From positions 558,001-622,000 of the forward strand of contig NZ_JYII01000012.1 in the NCBI RefSeq assembly GCF_000948415.1: 64,000 nucleotides of DNA, given 5' to 3'. The notes beneath the pieces are model-generated. The model had not been told where the DNA came from and made no database searches. It was given only the letters and a program-made list of their open reading frames with translations. Of this stretch, positions 25,768-35,472 are shown piece after piece (positions within the stretch are counted from its first letter, which is position 1; every line of letters begins with the position of its first letter). The stretch comes from Thalassospira sp. HJ (GTDB taxonomy: Bacteria; Pseudomonadota; Alphaproteobacteria; Rhodospirillales; Thalassospiraceae). Both the position numbers and the translations under genes were made by a program.

Positions 25768-27114
25768 ATGGCCCGAGCACACACGCGTTTGAAATTTGCT
25801 GCGTGCCGTGCCGGTGCCATGGCTGTACTCGTGTGTGCCATCGTCTTTGCGTCCGCACGTCCCGCATTTGCGCAGGATCTTTCGCAAGTCCTCTATCGCT
25901 TTGAAAACCGGGCGCTGACACTGGGGCGCTATGGCGCGGTGGCGGTGTTTCAGGAGCGGCTGTTTGCGCAGGCCGCGAATTGTGCGGGGAAATCTGCAAG
26001 CAGCTATGGCGCGCCTGACGGGATTGTCGGGGCGAAGACGCGGCAGGCGATTGTTGATCTTCAGCCATGTTTGAACGCGTCCGTGCGCGCCGCTGTCGGG
26101 GCTGAGAGCTATGGGGCAATCACTATCGGGCTTTGGCGGTTGTTGATGCCTGCCCAACTCCCGCTGCCTGATGCGATCACACGTGCCAACCACCTGACCT
26201 TTGCACTGGAAGGCACGGACTATGACGTCATCCAGTTCAATTTCTGTCAGTCGAAAAATCCACGGAGTGGAAAGACCTTTCTGGAAGGCGATCCCTATTG
26301 CCATACCAATGATCCGCGCGCCTATCTGACCTGGGGGCCGCGCGGGGCGACGGCCGGGGCAGGGGCGGAGATTCAGCAGATCCTGTTTGCGGCCGAGCGC
26401 GCCAATCCCGGCTTGCTGCAAAATGCATTTGGACCCTTTACCGAAGACATGCACCGTCTGGCGCTTGGTAATAACGATGCGGCCTTTGATGTGCTCTGTG
26501 CGATCTGGGTTGATGATGCGAAACGTAACGCCTTTGAAAAGCGCTTTGCTGCCTACGGCGCGCGGCCGGAAGTGCAGGCGGCCTATCACCGGGTCTATGA
26601 TGCGGCCAATGCCGATGGTGGCAAGATTGCGCGATTTTTCAAATTATATAACGCTTTAAAATCAGTAATAAACCGTAATCCGACCGAGATTGATCTGGCG
26701 TTTTTCATCGACCGTGCAACCCACGGATCGGTACCGCCGGGCGATATCAGCGACCTTATTGATCGCATGACGAAATTCGCGACGCGAACGCGCGATGTAC
26801 CAAGCCCGGGTGAACTTCGCAAACAACTGGCCGCATGGCTGCCGACCCACCACAAATACAATGACCGGCTGGCGCGCGATGCGATTTTTCTGGTTGATGA
26901 TCCAGATGTGGTCGTGTCGGACGCCCATCGGCGCATGTGGCTGCAACGATCAGGGCTTAAAGCGAGCGACTTCGGGCTTTCTGACAGCCGCTATGTCGCG
27001 AGCTATCCGGTAGCCGCCCCCACGGGATATGAGAAGATCGAGAAATTCTATACCGTTTTGCCCGAGGACAAGCGCGCCTGTCCCGACACAGTGCGCCGCG
27101 CACGCAAGAAATAG
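25768..27114 (+). CDS. Secreted protein with peptidoglycan-binding-like and lysozyme-like regions
   Basis: This 448-residue exported protein has a signal peptide (about 1-35, ending AFA before QDL). Residues 50-95 (VAVFQERLF ... GAPDGIVGAKTRQAIVDLQP) resemble a PG_binding_1 domain. Residues 140-215 contain LTFALEGTDYDVIQFNFCQ, then NDPRAYLTWGPRGATAGAGA. A Glu followed by an Asp/Thr/Gly-rich strand is reminiscent of GH46-like or other lysozyme-superfamily sites. The remainder is helical and unfamiliar. It starts 11 bases after the glycosyltransferase stop, so it may be co-transcribed. A role in wall or glycan remodelling is inference. Confidence 0.6.
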   Translation: MARAHTRLKFAACRAGAMAVLVCAIVFASARPAFAQDLSQVLYRFENRALTLGRYGAVAVFQERLFAQAANCAGKSASSYGAPDGIVGAKTRQAIVDLQPCLNASVRAAVGAESYGAITIGLWRLLMPAQLPLPDAITRANHLTFALEGTDYDVIQFNFCQSKNPRSGKTFLEGDPYCHTNDPRAYLTWGPRGATAGAGAEIQQILFAAERANPGLLQNAFGPFTEDMHRLALGNNDAAFDVLCAIWVDDAKRNAFEKRFAAYGARPEVQAAYHRVYDAANADGGKIARFFKLYNALKSVINRNPTEIDLAFFIDRATHGSVPPGDISDLIDRMTKFATRTRDVPSPGELRKQLAAWLPTHHKYNDRLARDAIFLVDDPDVVVSDAHRRMWLQRSGLKASDFGLSDSRYVASYPVAAPTGYEKIEKFYTVLPEDKRACPDTVRRARKK

Positions 27115-27235
27115 GCTATGATGATCCGAACCCATGAGCAAAGCGCATGGGGAAGTTGCAGATTATCAGGGATATTTGCCGCCTAATTACTTGCATCTCC
27201 GGGGCTTGTTTGCCAACATCCGCGCGTTATCACTG

Positions 27236-27251
27236 CCTGCTTACCAGCAGG
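27236..27251 (+). promoter_or_regulatory. Small hairpin upstream of argC
   Basis: CCTGC and GCAGG face each other around TTACCA, 25 bases before the argC start. It could affect translation; no ArgR box is recognised. Confidence 0.25.
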
Positions 27252-27276
27252 TACCTAATATGGAGTAGGAATTGAA

Positions 27277-28323
27277 ATGAGCGACGTTAAGGTCAAAGTC
27301 GGAATTCTCGGTGCCAGTGGCTATACCGGGGCGGAACTGGTTCGCATTCTTGCGCATCACGCCGCCGCGGAAATTACCCTGTTGACCGCAGACCGACGCG
27401 CCGGACGTCCGTTCGGGGAAGTTTTCCCGCATCTTGCCCATATTGATCTGCCGACCATGATCAAGATCGAAGACGCAGACTGGTCGACCGTCGATCTGAT
27501 TTTCTGCGCGCTACCGCATGGCACGACCCAGGAGGTCATTGCCGGACTGCCGGAACATGTGAAGGTAGTCGACCTGTCGGCTGACTTCCGCCTGTTTGAT
27601 GCTGCGACCTATAAGGAATGGTATGGCGCGGAGCATGCCGCCCAGGACCTTCAGAAAGAGGTCGTCTATGGCCTGACCGAGCTGCATCGTGAAAAGATCA
27701 AAACTGCGCGCGTGGTTGCCAATCCGGGCTGCTATCCGACCCCGGTGCAATTGGCGCTGACCCCGCTTCTTGAGGGCAACATGGTGCATGCAGAAGACAT
27801 CATTATTGATGCCAAATCCGGTGTGACTGGCGCTGGTCGTGCGCCCAAGGAAGGCACGCTTTATGCCGAAGTGACAGAAGGCATTCACGCCTATGGCACC
27901 GGCGGGCACCGCCATGCGCCCGAGATCGAGCAGGGCCTTGCCTGGGCCTGCGGCAGCGATGTTGTGGTGAACTTCTCCCCGCATCTGATGCCGATGAGCC
28001 GCGGTATCCTTGAATCCATCTATGTCAAAATGACCGATGGCACCATGGCCGAAGACATTCAGGCAGCCCTTGAAAAACGTTTCGCGGATGAGCCGTTTGT
28101 GCGCGTTCTGCCATTTGGTGTAACCCCGCAGACCCGCCACGTGCGTGGATCGAACTATGTTCTGATGGGGGTGGTCAAGGACCGTGTGCCGGGCCGTGTG
28201 ATCATCGTTGCGGTCGAAGACAACCTTGTTAAAGGCGCTTCCGGTCAGGCGGTTCAGAACATGAACGTCATGCTAGGCTTGCCCGAAACCATGGGCCTTG
28301 AGATCGAGCCGCTGTTCCCGTAA
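27277..28323 (+). CDS. argC: N-acetyl-gamma-glutamyl-phosphate reductase
   Basis: This 348-residue NADPH-dependent enzyme makes N-acetylglutamate semialdehyde in arginine biosynthesis. VGILGASGYTGAELVRIL is the dinucleotide-binding loop (residues 8-25). VVANPGCYPTPVQLAL contains the catalytic Cys152, and HRHAPEIEQ supplies the catalytic His. Length is usual for the long form. AGGA precedes the start. The gene stands alone between a hairpin-rich leader and a terminator; no other arg gene is present in the window. Confidence 0.95.
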   Translation: MSDVKVKVGILGASGYTGAELVRILAHHAAAEITLLTADRRAGRPFGEVFPHLAHIDLPTMIKIEDADWSTVDLIFCALPHGTTQEVIAGLPEHVKVVDLSADFRLFDAATYKEWYGAEHAAQDLQKEVVYGLTELHREKIKTARVVANPGCYPTPVQLALTPLLEGNMVHAEDIIIDAKSGVTGAGRAPKEGTLYAEVTEGIHAYGTGGHRHAPEIEQGLAWACGSDVVVNFSPHLMPMSRGILESIYVKMTDGTMAEDIQAALEKRFADEPFVRVLPFGVTPQTRHVRGSNYVLMGVVKDRVPGRVIIVAVEDNLVKGASGQAVQNMNVMLGLPETMGLEIEPLFP

Positions 28324-28344
28324 GCGGACCAGCAATAAAGCAAT

Positions 28345-28376
28345 AAAGGCGGAGCCATCTGGTTCCGCCTTTTTCG
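28345..28376 (+). terminator. Terminator of argC
   Basis: AAGGCGGAGCC pairs with GGTTCCGCCTT (one mismatch side pair) around ATCT, followed by TTTTCG. It lies 22 bases past the stop. Confidence 0.85.
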
Positions 28377-28498
28377 TTTGCGGTGCCGTGTCCGTTGGGC
28401 ATCGGTCGAATTTCGCCACAGCAGGCTTTCATGTCGTGGGCATCACCCGTAAACTCATCGCCAATGTTTGAATGCCAGTTTGAGAAAGGTTCCAAACC

Positions 28499-29026
28499 AT
28501 GCGCCTGTCCTATCGCGGGGTGAAGCCCACCATCGATGAAACTGCCTTCATTGCCCCCAATGCGACCATCATTGGTGATGTTGAAATCGGGGCGGAGACC
28601 GGTATCTGGTTTGGCTGCGTCATTCGTGGCGATGTGCATGAAATCCGCATTGGATCGCGCACCAATATTCAGGATATGACCATGGTGCATGTCGCCAAGG
28701 GCAAGTTTGGCACCTATATCGGCGATGATGTCACCATTGGCCATTCCGCCATCATTCATGCCTGCACGCTTGAAGATCGAAGCTTTGTCGGCATGGGCGC
28801 GACTGTAATGGATGGCTGCGTGATCGAGCAGGGCGGTATGCTGGGCGCCAATGCGCTTCTCGCACCGGGCAAACGCATTCCGGCGGGAGAGCTTTGGGCC
28901 GGTGTGCCGGCGCGTAAGGTGCGCGACCTGACCCAGGAAGAAATCGAGTTCTTCAAGGTCTCCGCAGATCGCTATGCCGATCTGGCACAGGAATATGTCA
29001 AATCCATCCCCGAGGATCTGGCCTAA
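28499..29026 (+). CDS. Gamma-carbonic anhydrase family protein
   Basis: This 175-residue left-handed beta-helix protein of hexapeptide repeats belongs to the gamma-class carbonic anhydrase/YrdA family. The repeat pattern begins at AFIAPNATIIGDVEIGAETGIW. Zn-ligand histidines are placed as in the family: one in MTMVHVAKG and two in DDVTIGHSAIIHACTL. The usual Arg/Asp/Gln site residues are in GCVIRGDVHEIRIGSRTNIQD. Activity may be carbonic anhydrase or another metal-dependent hydration. It is cytoplasmic and monocistronic. (Quoted motifs lie at about residues 16-95.). Confidence 0.92.
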   Translation: MRLSYRGVKPTIDETAFIAPNATIIGDVEIGAETGIWFGCVIRGDVHEIRIGSRTNIQDMTMVHVAKGKFGTYIGDDVTIGHSAIIHACTLEDRSFVGMGATVMDGCVIEQGGMLGANALLAPGKRIPAGELWAGVPARKVRDLTQEEIEFFKVSADRYADLAQEYVKSIPEDLA

Positions 29027-29240
29027 GGCGCGAAAGCGCTTTCAAACGACCATCGCCATGGCGAAATGAACAGAGTGGTGCTCGCAGAACTCTTTGACAG
29101 CGGGACGATTTTACGCATCATCTTATGATATGAGGGTATGAAACGTCGTTTCTGACGTATGAAGATCATCAGACACACCACCGATAAGCGCGGCAAAACG
29201 CGACAAAAATAGGTGTGCTGATCCAGACTTGGAATGACAT

Positions 29241-30047
29241 ATGACGGCCTGGCGATTATTGCCACGCATGGTCGTGATGCTCGTTCTGTTTGCCGGGGGT
29301 ATGCAAACAGGGCAGGCAGAGCCGATTAGCGATTGTTCGCGACCGCTGCTTGTTCGTGCTTCGGAAACCTATAGTCCGTTTAGCATGAAGGACGAGAATG
29401 GCTTTGCGGTTGGCATCGACAATGTCTTTATTTCTAAGGTTTTGAAATCCCTCGGCTGTGACATTCGTTTTATGTTCATGCCATGGAAACGCTCCCTTTA
29501 TGCCGTCAAGCATGGTGATATCGATATCCTGCCATCCGCTTCCTACACCGAGGAACGCGCGAAATACGGTTTGTTTTCGGTGCCTTACCGCAATGACGTT
29601 ATCGGTTTTGTCGTGCGCAATGGTGATGCTGGGCGGATCGGCCTTTCCAGTCTGGATGATGTGATTGCCCAGGACCTTGTGATCGGGCATGTGCGCAGTG
29701 CCTTTCGCGGCGAGGCGTTTGAGAAATTCAAGAACAGCCCGGAAGGCTCCAAGCATGTCAGCGACGTTTCGGTCGGCCCGCATGGCTTGCAACTGCTGTT
29801 GGCCAACCGGGTGGATTTGCTGCTCGGCATTCCGGCAGCCTATGTCGCGCAGGCCGAACAGCAGGGCCTTGGCAGCGCGGTCGAAGAGCATCCCTTTATT
29901 CTGGCGCGCGAGCCGGTGCGCCTGATGTTTTAGGCAAAGACCATTGCCCCGGAACTGGCGCGCAAGATCAGTGAGGCGATCCGGAAGGAAACCAAAACCG
30001 CCGAATACAAGAAGATTTATGGCAATCAGGGTGTCGACCTGGATTAG
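29241..30047 (+). pseudogene. Periplasmic solute-binding protein (SBP_bac_3 type) broken by an in-frame TAG
   Basis: The first 230 codons give a signal peptide (cleaved near GQAEP) and a family 3 periplasmic binding protein: LLVRASETYSPFSMKDENG, FMPWKRSLYAVKHGDIDIL and LLLANRVDLLLGIPAAY. At 29931-29933 a TAG interrupts the frame. The same frame then continues AKTIAPELARKISEAI and KKIYGNQGVDLD to a second TAG at 30045. This is the normal C-terminal helix of such proteins, so a single nonsense change or amber read-through is the likely explanation. No permease genes adjoin it. Confidence 0.8.
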
Positions 30048-30197
30048 TACGGTACGCGGGCGGGCAGCTTGGCATTGACTTTTATCAAGGCGAAGCGCAA
30101 CTGTGTGGGTGTAAATGCATAGCGTTCGCGATTGCAGTGCTGTCGTGAATGTTGCCGTCACCGTTACCGTGCGCATGACCAGATCAAAGTTTTTCCG

Positions 30198-31478
30198 ATG
30201 CCTTACCAACTGAGCCGTACCCGAATTCGTTTTGCCGTTGTGACCGTCCTTTTGGGGGCGGGCATTGGCAGTCCTGCCCTGGCCGAAGATGCACCGGCAA
30301 TGCTGCAGCGTCTTGCGCATGTGGATAAGACGGCAAAAGCGCGAGTATCGGAAATCGCCGCCGCATCGGATGCCGAGTCACCGTTTGCGACCAAGGCACA
30401 GCTTGGCGAGGCACTTTATTTCGATACCAACCTGTCGGCCAATCGCACCATGTCATGTGCGACCTGCCACGATCCGTCACTGGCGTTTCGTGATCCGCGG
30501 ATTGATGTCGCAAGCGGCGCGTTTTCATTGGGTGATGATGGCAAAAGCCTTGGGGACCGGAATGCACCAACGGCAGCCTATGCCAAGTTTTCCCCGCCAT
30601 TCCATGTCCGTGAAGATGGCGTTGCCGTAGGCGGGCAGTTCTGGGACGGGCGGGCGATGGATTTGGCCGAGCAGGCCGGTGGGCCGCCGCTCAACCCGAT
30701 TGAAATGGGCATGCCGGACAAGGCAAGTGTGGTGGAACGCTTGCGCGAAGACGACGATTATATTTCGGGCTTCAAGGCGCTGTTTGGCGACGATGTCTGG
30801 TCGGATAGCGATCAGGCCTATGCCGCAATGACCAAGGCCATTGCCGCCTTCGAGGAAGACGAACAATTCGCACCGTTCGATAGCAAGTATGACCGGTTCC
30901 TGCGCGGCGAATACAAGATGACGCCGCAGGAAGAACTCGGCCGTGTCCTGTTCTTCTCGCAGCAATTTACCAACTGCAATACCTGCCACATGCTGAAAAC
31001 CAGCCCGACGGCAGAAGGCGAAACCTTCACCAATTACGAGTTTCACAATATCGGGGTGCCGCGCAACGTTGCGACGCGTGATGTTTTGAAGAAGGACGTC
31101 GCATTTACCGATAACGGTTTGCTTGACAATGCTGCCATCGAAGACCCGGCCTATCGCGGTAAATACAAGACCCCGTCACTGCGCAATGTGGCGGTGACCG
31201 GGCCTTATATGCATAACGGCGTCTTTTCTGATCTTGAGACCGTTGTCAGGTTCTATAACAAATATAACAGCAAGGCCGAGATCAATCAGACCAACCCGGA
31301 AACGGGTGCACCGTGGGGTGAGCCGGAAGTTTCGGAAACCATATCGCTGACCGAGCTTGAGCAGGGCGATGCCCTTGATAGCCAGCGAATTGACGCGATT
31401 GTTGCCTTCCTGAAAACGCTGACCGACGCGCGCTACGAACCACTGCTGGACCAGCAGGAAGCCGCAAGCAGCAACTAG
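30198..31478 (+). CDS. Di-haem cytochrome c peroxidase (CCP/MauG family)
   Basis: This 426-residue periplasmic enzyme has a signal peptide ending near ALAEDAP. Two c-haem attachment sites are present: CATCH (Cys87-His91) and CNTCH (Cys260-His264). ALYFDTNLSANRTM precedes the first; FWDGRAMDLAEQAGGPPLNP and YKTPSLRNVAVTGPYMHNG are family segments, the latter supplying the Met region. It would reduce hydrogen peroxide with cytochrome c electrons, though MauG-like oxidation roles exist. The start MPYQLSRTR is chosen because an upstream frame lacks a signal peptide. It converges with the dehydrogenase gene three bases away. Confidence 0.92.
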   Translation: MPYQLSRTRIRFAVVTVLLGAGIGSPALAEDAPAMLQRLAHVDKTAKARVSEIAAASDAESPFATKAQLGEALYFDTNLSANRTMSCATCHDPSLAFRDPRIDVASGAFSLGDDGKSLGDRNAPTAAYAKFSPPFHVREDGVAVGGQFWDGRAMDLAEQAGGPPLNPIEMGMPDKASVVERLREDDDYISGFKALFGDDVWSDSDQAYAAMTKAIAAFEEDEQFAPFDSKYDRFLRGEYKMTPQEELGRVLFFSQQFTNCNTCHMLKTSPTAEGETFTNYEFHNIGVPRNVATRDVLKKDVAFTDNGLLDNAAIEDPAYRGKYKTPSLRNVAVTGPYMHNGVFSDLETVVRFYNKYNSKAEINQTNPETGAPWGEPEVSETISLTELEQGDALDSQRIDAIVAFLKTLTDARYEPLLDQQEAASSN

Positions 31479-31481
31479 GTC

Positions 31482-32354
31482 CTAGCGTTTCAGGGTTTCG
31501 ATCACCGCACTTTGTGCCAGATCGCCCAAGCCTTCCTTGGTGGCTGTTTCAAACACGCCATTGGCGGCCTGTCCGACCGGAAGCAAAAGGCCGTATTCCT
31601 TGACCAGTTTCATGGCGTAGCTGGTATCCTTGCTGCGCAGGCCCGTGGTGAAGTGAATGCCTTCGTTGTGGTTGCCACTTAGCAGGCCGGGCATGACCAT
31701 AAGGCCCGTGGGGCTTGCATTCGCACCAATTTCAAAGGTTTCTGCGACCTTGTCGCCATCAAGGCCGGCCTTTTGCGCGACGGCGACCAGTTCGGCGGCA
31801 GCGGCGATGTGAACAGCGCCCAAAAGGTTGTGCATCAGTTTATAGACCGTTCCCGCACCAACCGGGCCGAAATGAACGATCTTCCTGCCGGTTGCTTCCA
31901 TAAGAGGGCGGGCACGTTCGAGATCATCATTGGCCGCACCGATCAGGAAGATGGTGTTACCCGCCTCGACGTCGGTGGGTACACCGATCACGGGCGCGTC
32001 GATATATCGGCAACCGGCGGCGTCGATCTGTTTGGCGAGCTCAAGAACAAACGCATGCGAAAGGGTGGAGCATTCAATGGCAAGCGCGCCTTTATCCATT
32101 GCTGCCAACGCACCCTGATTCCCCAGCCAGACAGCTTCGGCGGCTGCGTCATCGGCCATAAAGGAAATCACGGTATCGCAGTTTTTGGCGACCTCGGCCG
32201 GGCTTTCGCAGGTGGTGGCGCCCAGTGTAACAAGCGGATCAATCTTGGCCGGGTTTCTGTTCCAGACTTTGACTGTGAAGCCCTTAGAAAGGAGGCGCTT
32301 GATCATTGCCGATGCCATGCGCCCCGCGCCGAGAAAGCCGATTGTCTGTTGCAT
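31482..32354 (-). CDS. NAD(P)-dependent beta-hydroxyacid dehydrogenase (3-hydroxyisobutyrate dehydrogenase-like)
   Basis: This 290-residue beta-hydroxyacid dehydrogenase has the Rossmann loop IGFLGAGRMASAMIKRLLSK at residues 5-24. IDAPVIGVPTDVEAGNTIFL is the family substrate segment. The catalytic lysine lies in VYKLMHNLLGAVHIAA (K in YKLMHN). Plausible substrates are 3-hydroxyisobutyrate, tartronate semialdehyde or succinic semialdehyde; the name cannot be fixed from sequence alone. It is convergent with the peroxidase gene and has no operon partner. (Family catalytic Lys is inferred by position.). Confidence 0.88.
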   Translation of the reverse strand: MQQTIGFLGAGRMASAMIKRLLSKGFTVKVWNRNPAKIDPLVTLGATTCESPAEVAKNCDTVISFMADDAAAEAVWLGNQGALAAMDKGALAIECSTLSHAFVLELAKQIDAAGCRYIDAPVIGVPTDVEAGNTIFLIGAANDDLERARPLMEATGRKIVHFGPVGAGTVYKLMHNLLGAVHIAAAAELVAVAQKAGLDGDKVAETFEIGANASPTGLMVMPGLLSGNHNEGIHFTTGLRSKDTSYAMKLVKEYGLLLPVGQAANGVFETATKEGLGDLAQSAVIETLKR

Positions 32355-32480
32355 GCCGAATTCGTTTCCGATGTCTGAGGGTGTCTTGTTTGATTAAAGC
32401 AGCACTTTGCCATCAATACACCATTGTCCTGTCCTGAATTAAAGGGATTATGGTGCCGCGTTTCAAAACAGGGAAAGCAC

Positions 32481-33323
32481 GTGAAGAGAAGCAAGGTCGT
32501 TTATGCCGCAATCATGGTCGCAACCGCATCGTTCTGGTCGTTCGCGGCTTCTGCTGAATATCTACGCGGCGCACTGACCGCCGATGACAGTGGCCAGTTC
32601 TATTGCGAGGCTGCGAAGAACTGGTGTTTCGGTCTGGCGTCCGTGCAAGAGGATGCAGAGGGCAAAAGCGCGCCGGTTCTGGTCGTTATCCGTGACGGCA
32701 ATGAAATCGCCCGACAGAAAGTCGTTCTTGCTGATGACAGTGATGATGAGGTTTTCGGTTGGCAGAAAACCGCCATCTGGCCTGCATGGATTTCCGATCC
32801 CACGCAGAACGCGCCTTTTCTGATTGGCATCACGCGGACCACCTCGGTTGGATATTCCGGTGGCGGGGCATCTGTTTCGATGCTGTCGCTGATCCGGGTT
32901 GATCCTGGTGCCATGGACGCGAAAACGCAACGCGCGCCGAGCTTTGACGTGGTCGGGATGCTGCCGATCCAGTCATCGAAAATGATCCGGGCCTGCTTTA
33001 GCGAACAGGACATGCTGGATCGACAAGAACACTGTCATGATGTCTATGAGTTTGATGCCGATATTGCGCCGATCCGGCTGGGTGATGGGGAAGGAATGGA
33101 TGACTTGCCCGCCCTGCAATATCAGGCGCGCGCATCGAAATTCCCGCCATGGGCTGATCTGACGAAAGACTCAACGACCATGCCGCCACTTGAGGTGCAG
33201 GATTTGCTCGCAGCCCCGGATCCGGACTGCAGCCTTGATCAGGTGTTGGGCTTTGATAGCGACGCGCGGACCTATCAGATCGATATCCCGGTTGACGCAT
33301 GCAGCACCTATTGGGTGCCTTAG
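32481..33323 (+). CDS. Secreted protein of unknown function, GTG start
   Basis: This 280-residue protein starts at GTG 32481 just after AGGGAAAG. A longer frame from a TTG at 32424 would bury the signal peptide. KRSKVVYAAIMVATASFW then AASA precede the mature EYLRGALTADD, so it is exported. The mature part has eight cysteines scattered along it (for example QFYCEAAKNWCFG and PDPDCSLDQ), consistent with periplasmic disulfides. No domain is recognised. It ends at a shared terminator with phaC. No function is proposed. Confidence 0.75.
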   Translation: MKRSKVVYAAIMVATASFWSFAASAEYLRGALTADDSGQFYCEAAKNWCFGLASVQEDAEGKSAPVLVVIRDGNEIARQKVVLADDSDDEVFGWQKTAIWPAWISDPTQNAPFLIGITRTTSVGYSGGGASVSMLSLIRVDPGAMDAKTQRAPSFDVVGMLPIQSSKMIRACFSEQDMLDRQEHCHDVYEFDADIAPIRLGDGEGMDDLPALQYQARASKFPPWADLTKDSTTMPPLEVQDLLAAPDPDCSLDQVLGFDSDARTYQIDIPVDACSTYWVP

Positions 33324-33345
33324 GGCGAAAAGCCCGCCACAAAAC

Positions 33346-33382
33346 AAAGACGCGCAGTAATGAAACTGCGCGTCTTTTTGTT
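33346..33382. terminator. Bidirectional terminator between secreted protein and phaC
   Basis: AAAGACGCGCAGT pairs with ACTGCGCGTCTTT around AATGAA. It is followed by TT-G on plus and by TTTGTTTTG on minus, and serves both convergent genes. Confidence 0.88.
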
Positions 33383-33407
33383 TGTCTGGTGCGGTGGGCG
33401 ATTGTCG

Positions 33408-35210
33408 TTACGACAGGGTCACCTTGACATATTCACCCGGTGCCGGGCCAAGGACCTTGAGCTTGCCGTCGCCCGGTTTGCGGGCATCGACCTTGCCGCC
33501 CGCTCGGCGGCCGACCCAGTTTTGCCAGTCGGTCCACCAGGAACCGTCATGCTGGGCTGCCTTGGCCATCCAGTCTTCGGGGTTGGCCGGATTGCGGTTA
33601 TAGGTCCAGTAGCAATATTTCTTGGCGGCCGGCGGATTGACGACACCGGCGATATGGCCCGATGCCGACAGGACGAATTTGACCTGGCCTGACATCAGCT
33701 GGGTACCGGCATAGGTCGCCTGCCACGGTGCGATATGGTCTTCGCGGGTGGACAGGAAATAGACCGGGACCTTGATGTCGCGCAGATCAATCGGTTCGCC
33801 GAACATCTTGATACCGCCCGGCTCGCGCAGCAGGTTCTTGTTATACATGTTGCGCAGATAGAAGCTGTGCATGGCCTTGGGCATGCGGGTGGAATCGGAG
33901 TTCCAATACAGCAGATCAAACGGGAACGGATCCTTGCCCAGCATGTAGTTGGACACGACAAACGACCAGATCAGGTCATTGGCGCGCAGCATGTTAAACG
34001 ACATCGCCATGTCGCGGCCATCCAGATAGCCTTCCTTCGACATGTTGCGTTCAAGGCTTTCGATCTGTTCATCATCAACAAAGACAGAAAGCTCGCCCGG
34101 TTTTTCGAAATCGGTCAGCGTGGTCAGGAAGGTTGCGGACTTGATCCGCTCATCCCCGACTTTGGCCATATAGGCGAGGGTCGAGCTCAGCAACGTACCG
34201 CCAAGGCAATAGCCGATTGCATTGACTTCCTTCTCGCCGGTTGCCTTTTCGATCATATCCAAGGCGGCAAGGATGCCTTCCTTGGCGTAGTCTTCGAATG
34301 ATTTCTCGGCGAGTTTGCTGTCCGGGTTGACCCAGGAGAGAACAAACACCGTGTGGCCCTGATCCACGGCCCATTTGATGAAGGAGTTTTCCGGGCGCAG
34401 ATCAAGAATGTAATATTTGTTGATCCATGGCGGAACGATCACAAGCGGGCGCTTGGCGACCTTGTCGGTGCTGGGCTTGTATTGCAGAAGCTCCATCAAG
34501 GCCGTCTTGCCGATCACCGATCCTTCGGTGGTGGCGACGTTTTCGCCAACCTTGAAGGCATCAAGATCGGTCATGCGGATTTGCAGTTTGCCCTTGCCGC
34601 GTTCAAGATCACCCAGCAGGTTCTGCAAACCCTTCAGCAGGTTCTCACCGCCGGTTTCAATCGTGGTGCGCAGCACTTCCGGGTTGGTCATCAGGAAGTT
34701 GGTCGGCGAAATCGCATCGACAAACTGGCGGGTGTAAAATTCGACCTTCTGGGCGGTTTTGTCATCAAGCCCGTCGACGTCATGGACAACGTTTTGCATC
34801 CATTGCGAGGACAGCAAATATGACTGCTTGATGAAATCAAACAGCTCGTTGTTTTCCCATGCCTCGTCACGGAATCGGCGATCGCCCTTTTGCGGGGAGA
34901 CAACCGGTTCGGCTTCTTCGCCCAGCATACGCAGCGTCGTGTTGTGCCAAAGCGTATAATATTGCTGCCAGAGTTCTATCTGCGCTTCGACGAGCTTGAC
35001 CGGATTTTGCATCATATGCGTGGTCAATTCGGCGAAGGCGGAGCCGATATTTAGCGGGTCCGGGTCCGAGATTTCCGGGTCTTCTGCCTGTTTTGCAAGG
35101 AAGTCAGAGACAAGTCGTTGACTTCTTTCGGCAATTTCTGCCATTGCTGCAGAGAGCTTTTCGGGATCCGGATGTTTGTTTTCAGTTTCGATGGCCTGTT
35201 GATCGCTCAT
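33408..35210 (-). CDS. phaC: Class I poly(3-hydroxyalkanoate) synthase
   Basis: This 600-residue enzyme polymerises 3-hydroxyacyl-CoA into PHA storage granules. Its length fits class I. The lipase-like box GYCLGG holds the nucleophile Cys335, with the Asp in REDHIAPW and the His in SASGHIAGVVNP completing the triad. LVIVPPWINKYYILDLRPEN and WAVDQGHTVFVLSWVNPD are the synthase signature. The N-terminal 200 residues form the usual regulatory domain. Neither phaA, phaB nor a phasin gene is present nearby, and the gene is divergent from the second OmpA lipoprotein. Confidence 0.95.
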   Translation of the reverse strand: MSDQQAIETENKHPDPEKLSAAMAEIAERSQRLVSDFLAKQAEDPEISDPDPLNIGSAFAELTTHMMQNPVKLVEAQIELWQQYYTLWHNTTLRMLGEEAEPVVSPQKGDRRFRDEAWENNELFDFIKQSYLLSSQWMQNVVHDVDGLDDKTAQKVEFYTRQFVDAISPTNFLMTNPEVLRTTIETGGENLLKGLQNLLGDLERGKGKLQIRMTDLDAFKVGENVATTEGSVIGKTALMELLQYKPSTDKVAKRPLVIVPPWINKYYILDLRPENSFIKWAVDQGHTVFVLSWVNPDSKLAEKSFEDYAKEGILAALDMIEKATGEKEVNAIGYCLGGTLLSSTLAYMAKVGDERIKSATFLTTLTDFEKPGELSVFVDDEQIESLERNMSKEGYLDGRDMAMSFNMLRANDLIWSFVVSNYMLGKDPFPFDLLYWNSDSTRMPKAMHSFYLRNMYNKNLLREPGGIKMFGEPIDLRDIKVPVYFLSTREDHIAPWQATYAGTQLMSGQVKFVLSASGHIAGVVNPPAAKKYCYWTYNRNPANPEDWMAKAAQHDGSWWTDWQNWVGRRAGGKVDARKPGDGKLKVLGPAPGEYVKVTLS

Positions 35211-35472
35211 GGGGCATTCCCTTATGATACCGCCGCAGGATACTTCGTAACTTCAGAACGTTTTGGCGTCTTTGCAATATCGCAAGACTTTTGACGTTTT
35301 ATGTTCCGGGTATCCGATTGACGTTCCGGGTTGAAACTTTGCTTGATCCCAAGCTTATCATGGCCTTAGCCTAGCGCGTCGTTTAGGGGTAGTACAAGAA
35401 TTATAAGGTGACGTTTTTGCGGAATATTTTGATGCAGGCGTCGTCCAACTGAATTTGGAGCAGCGAAAACAA

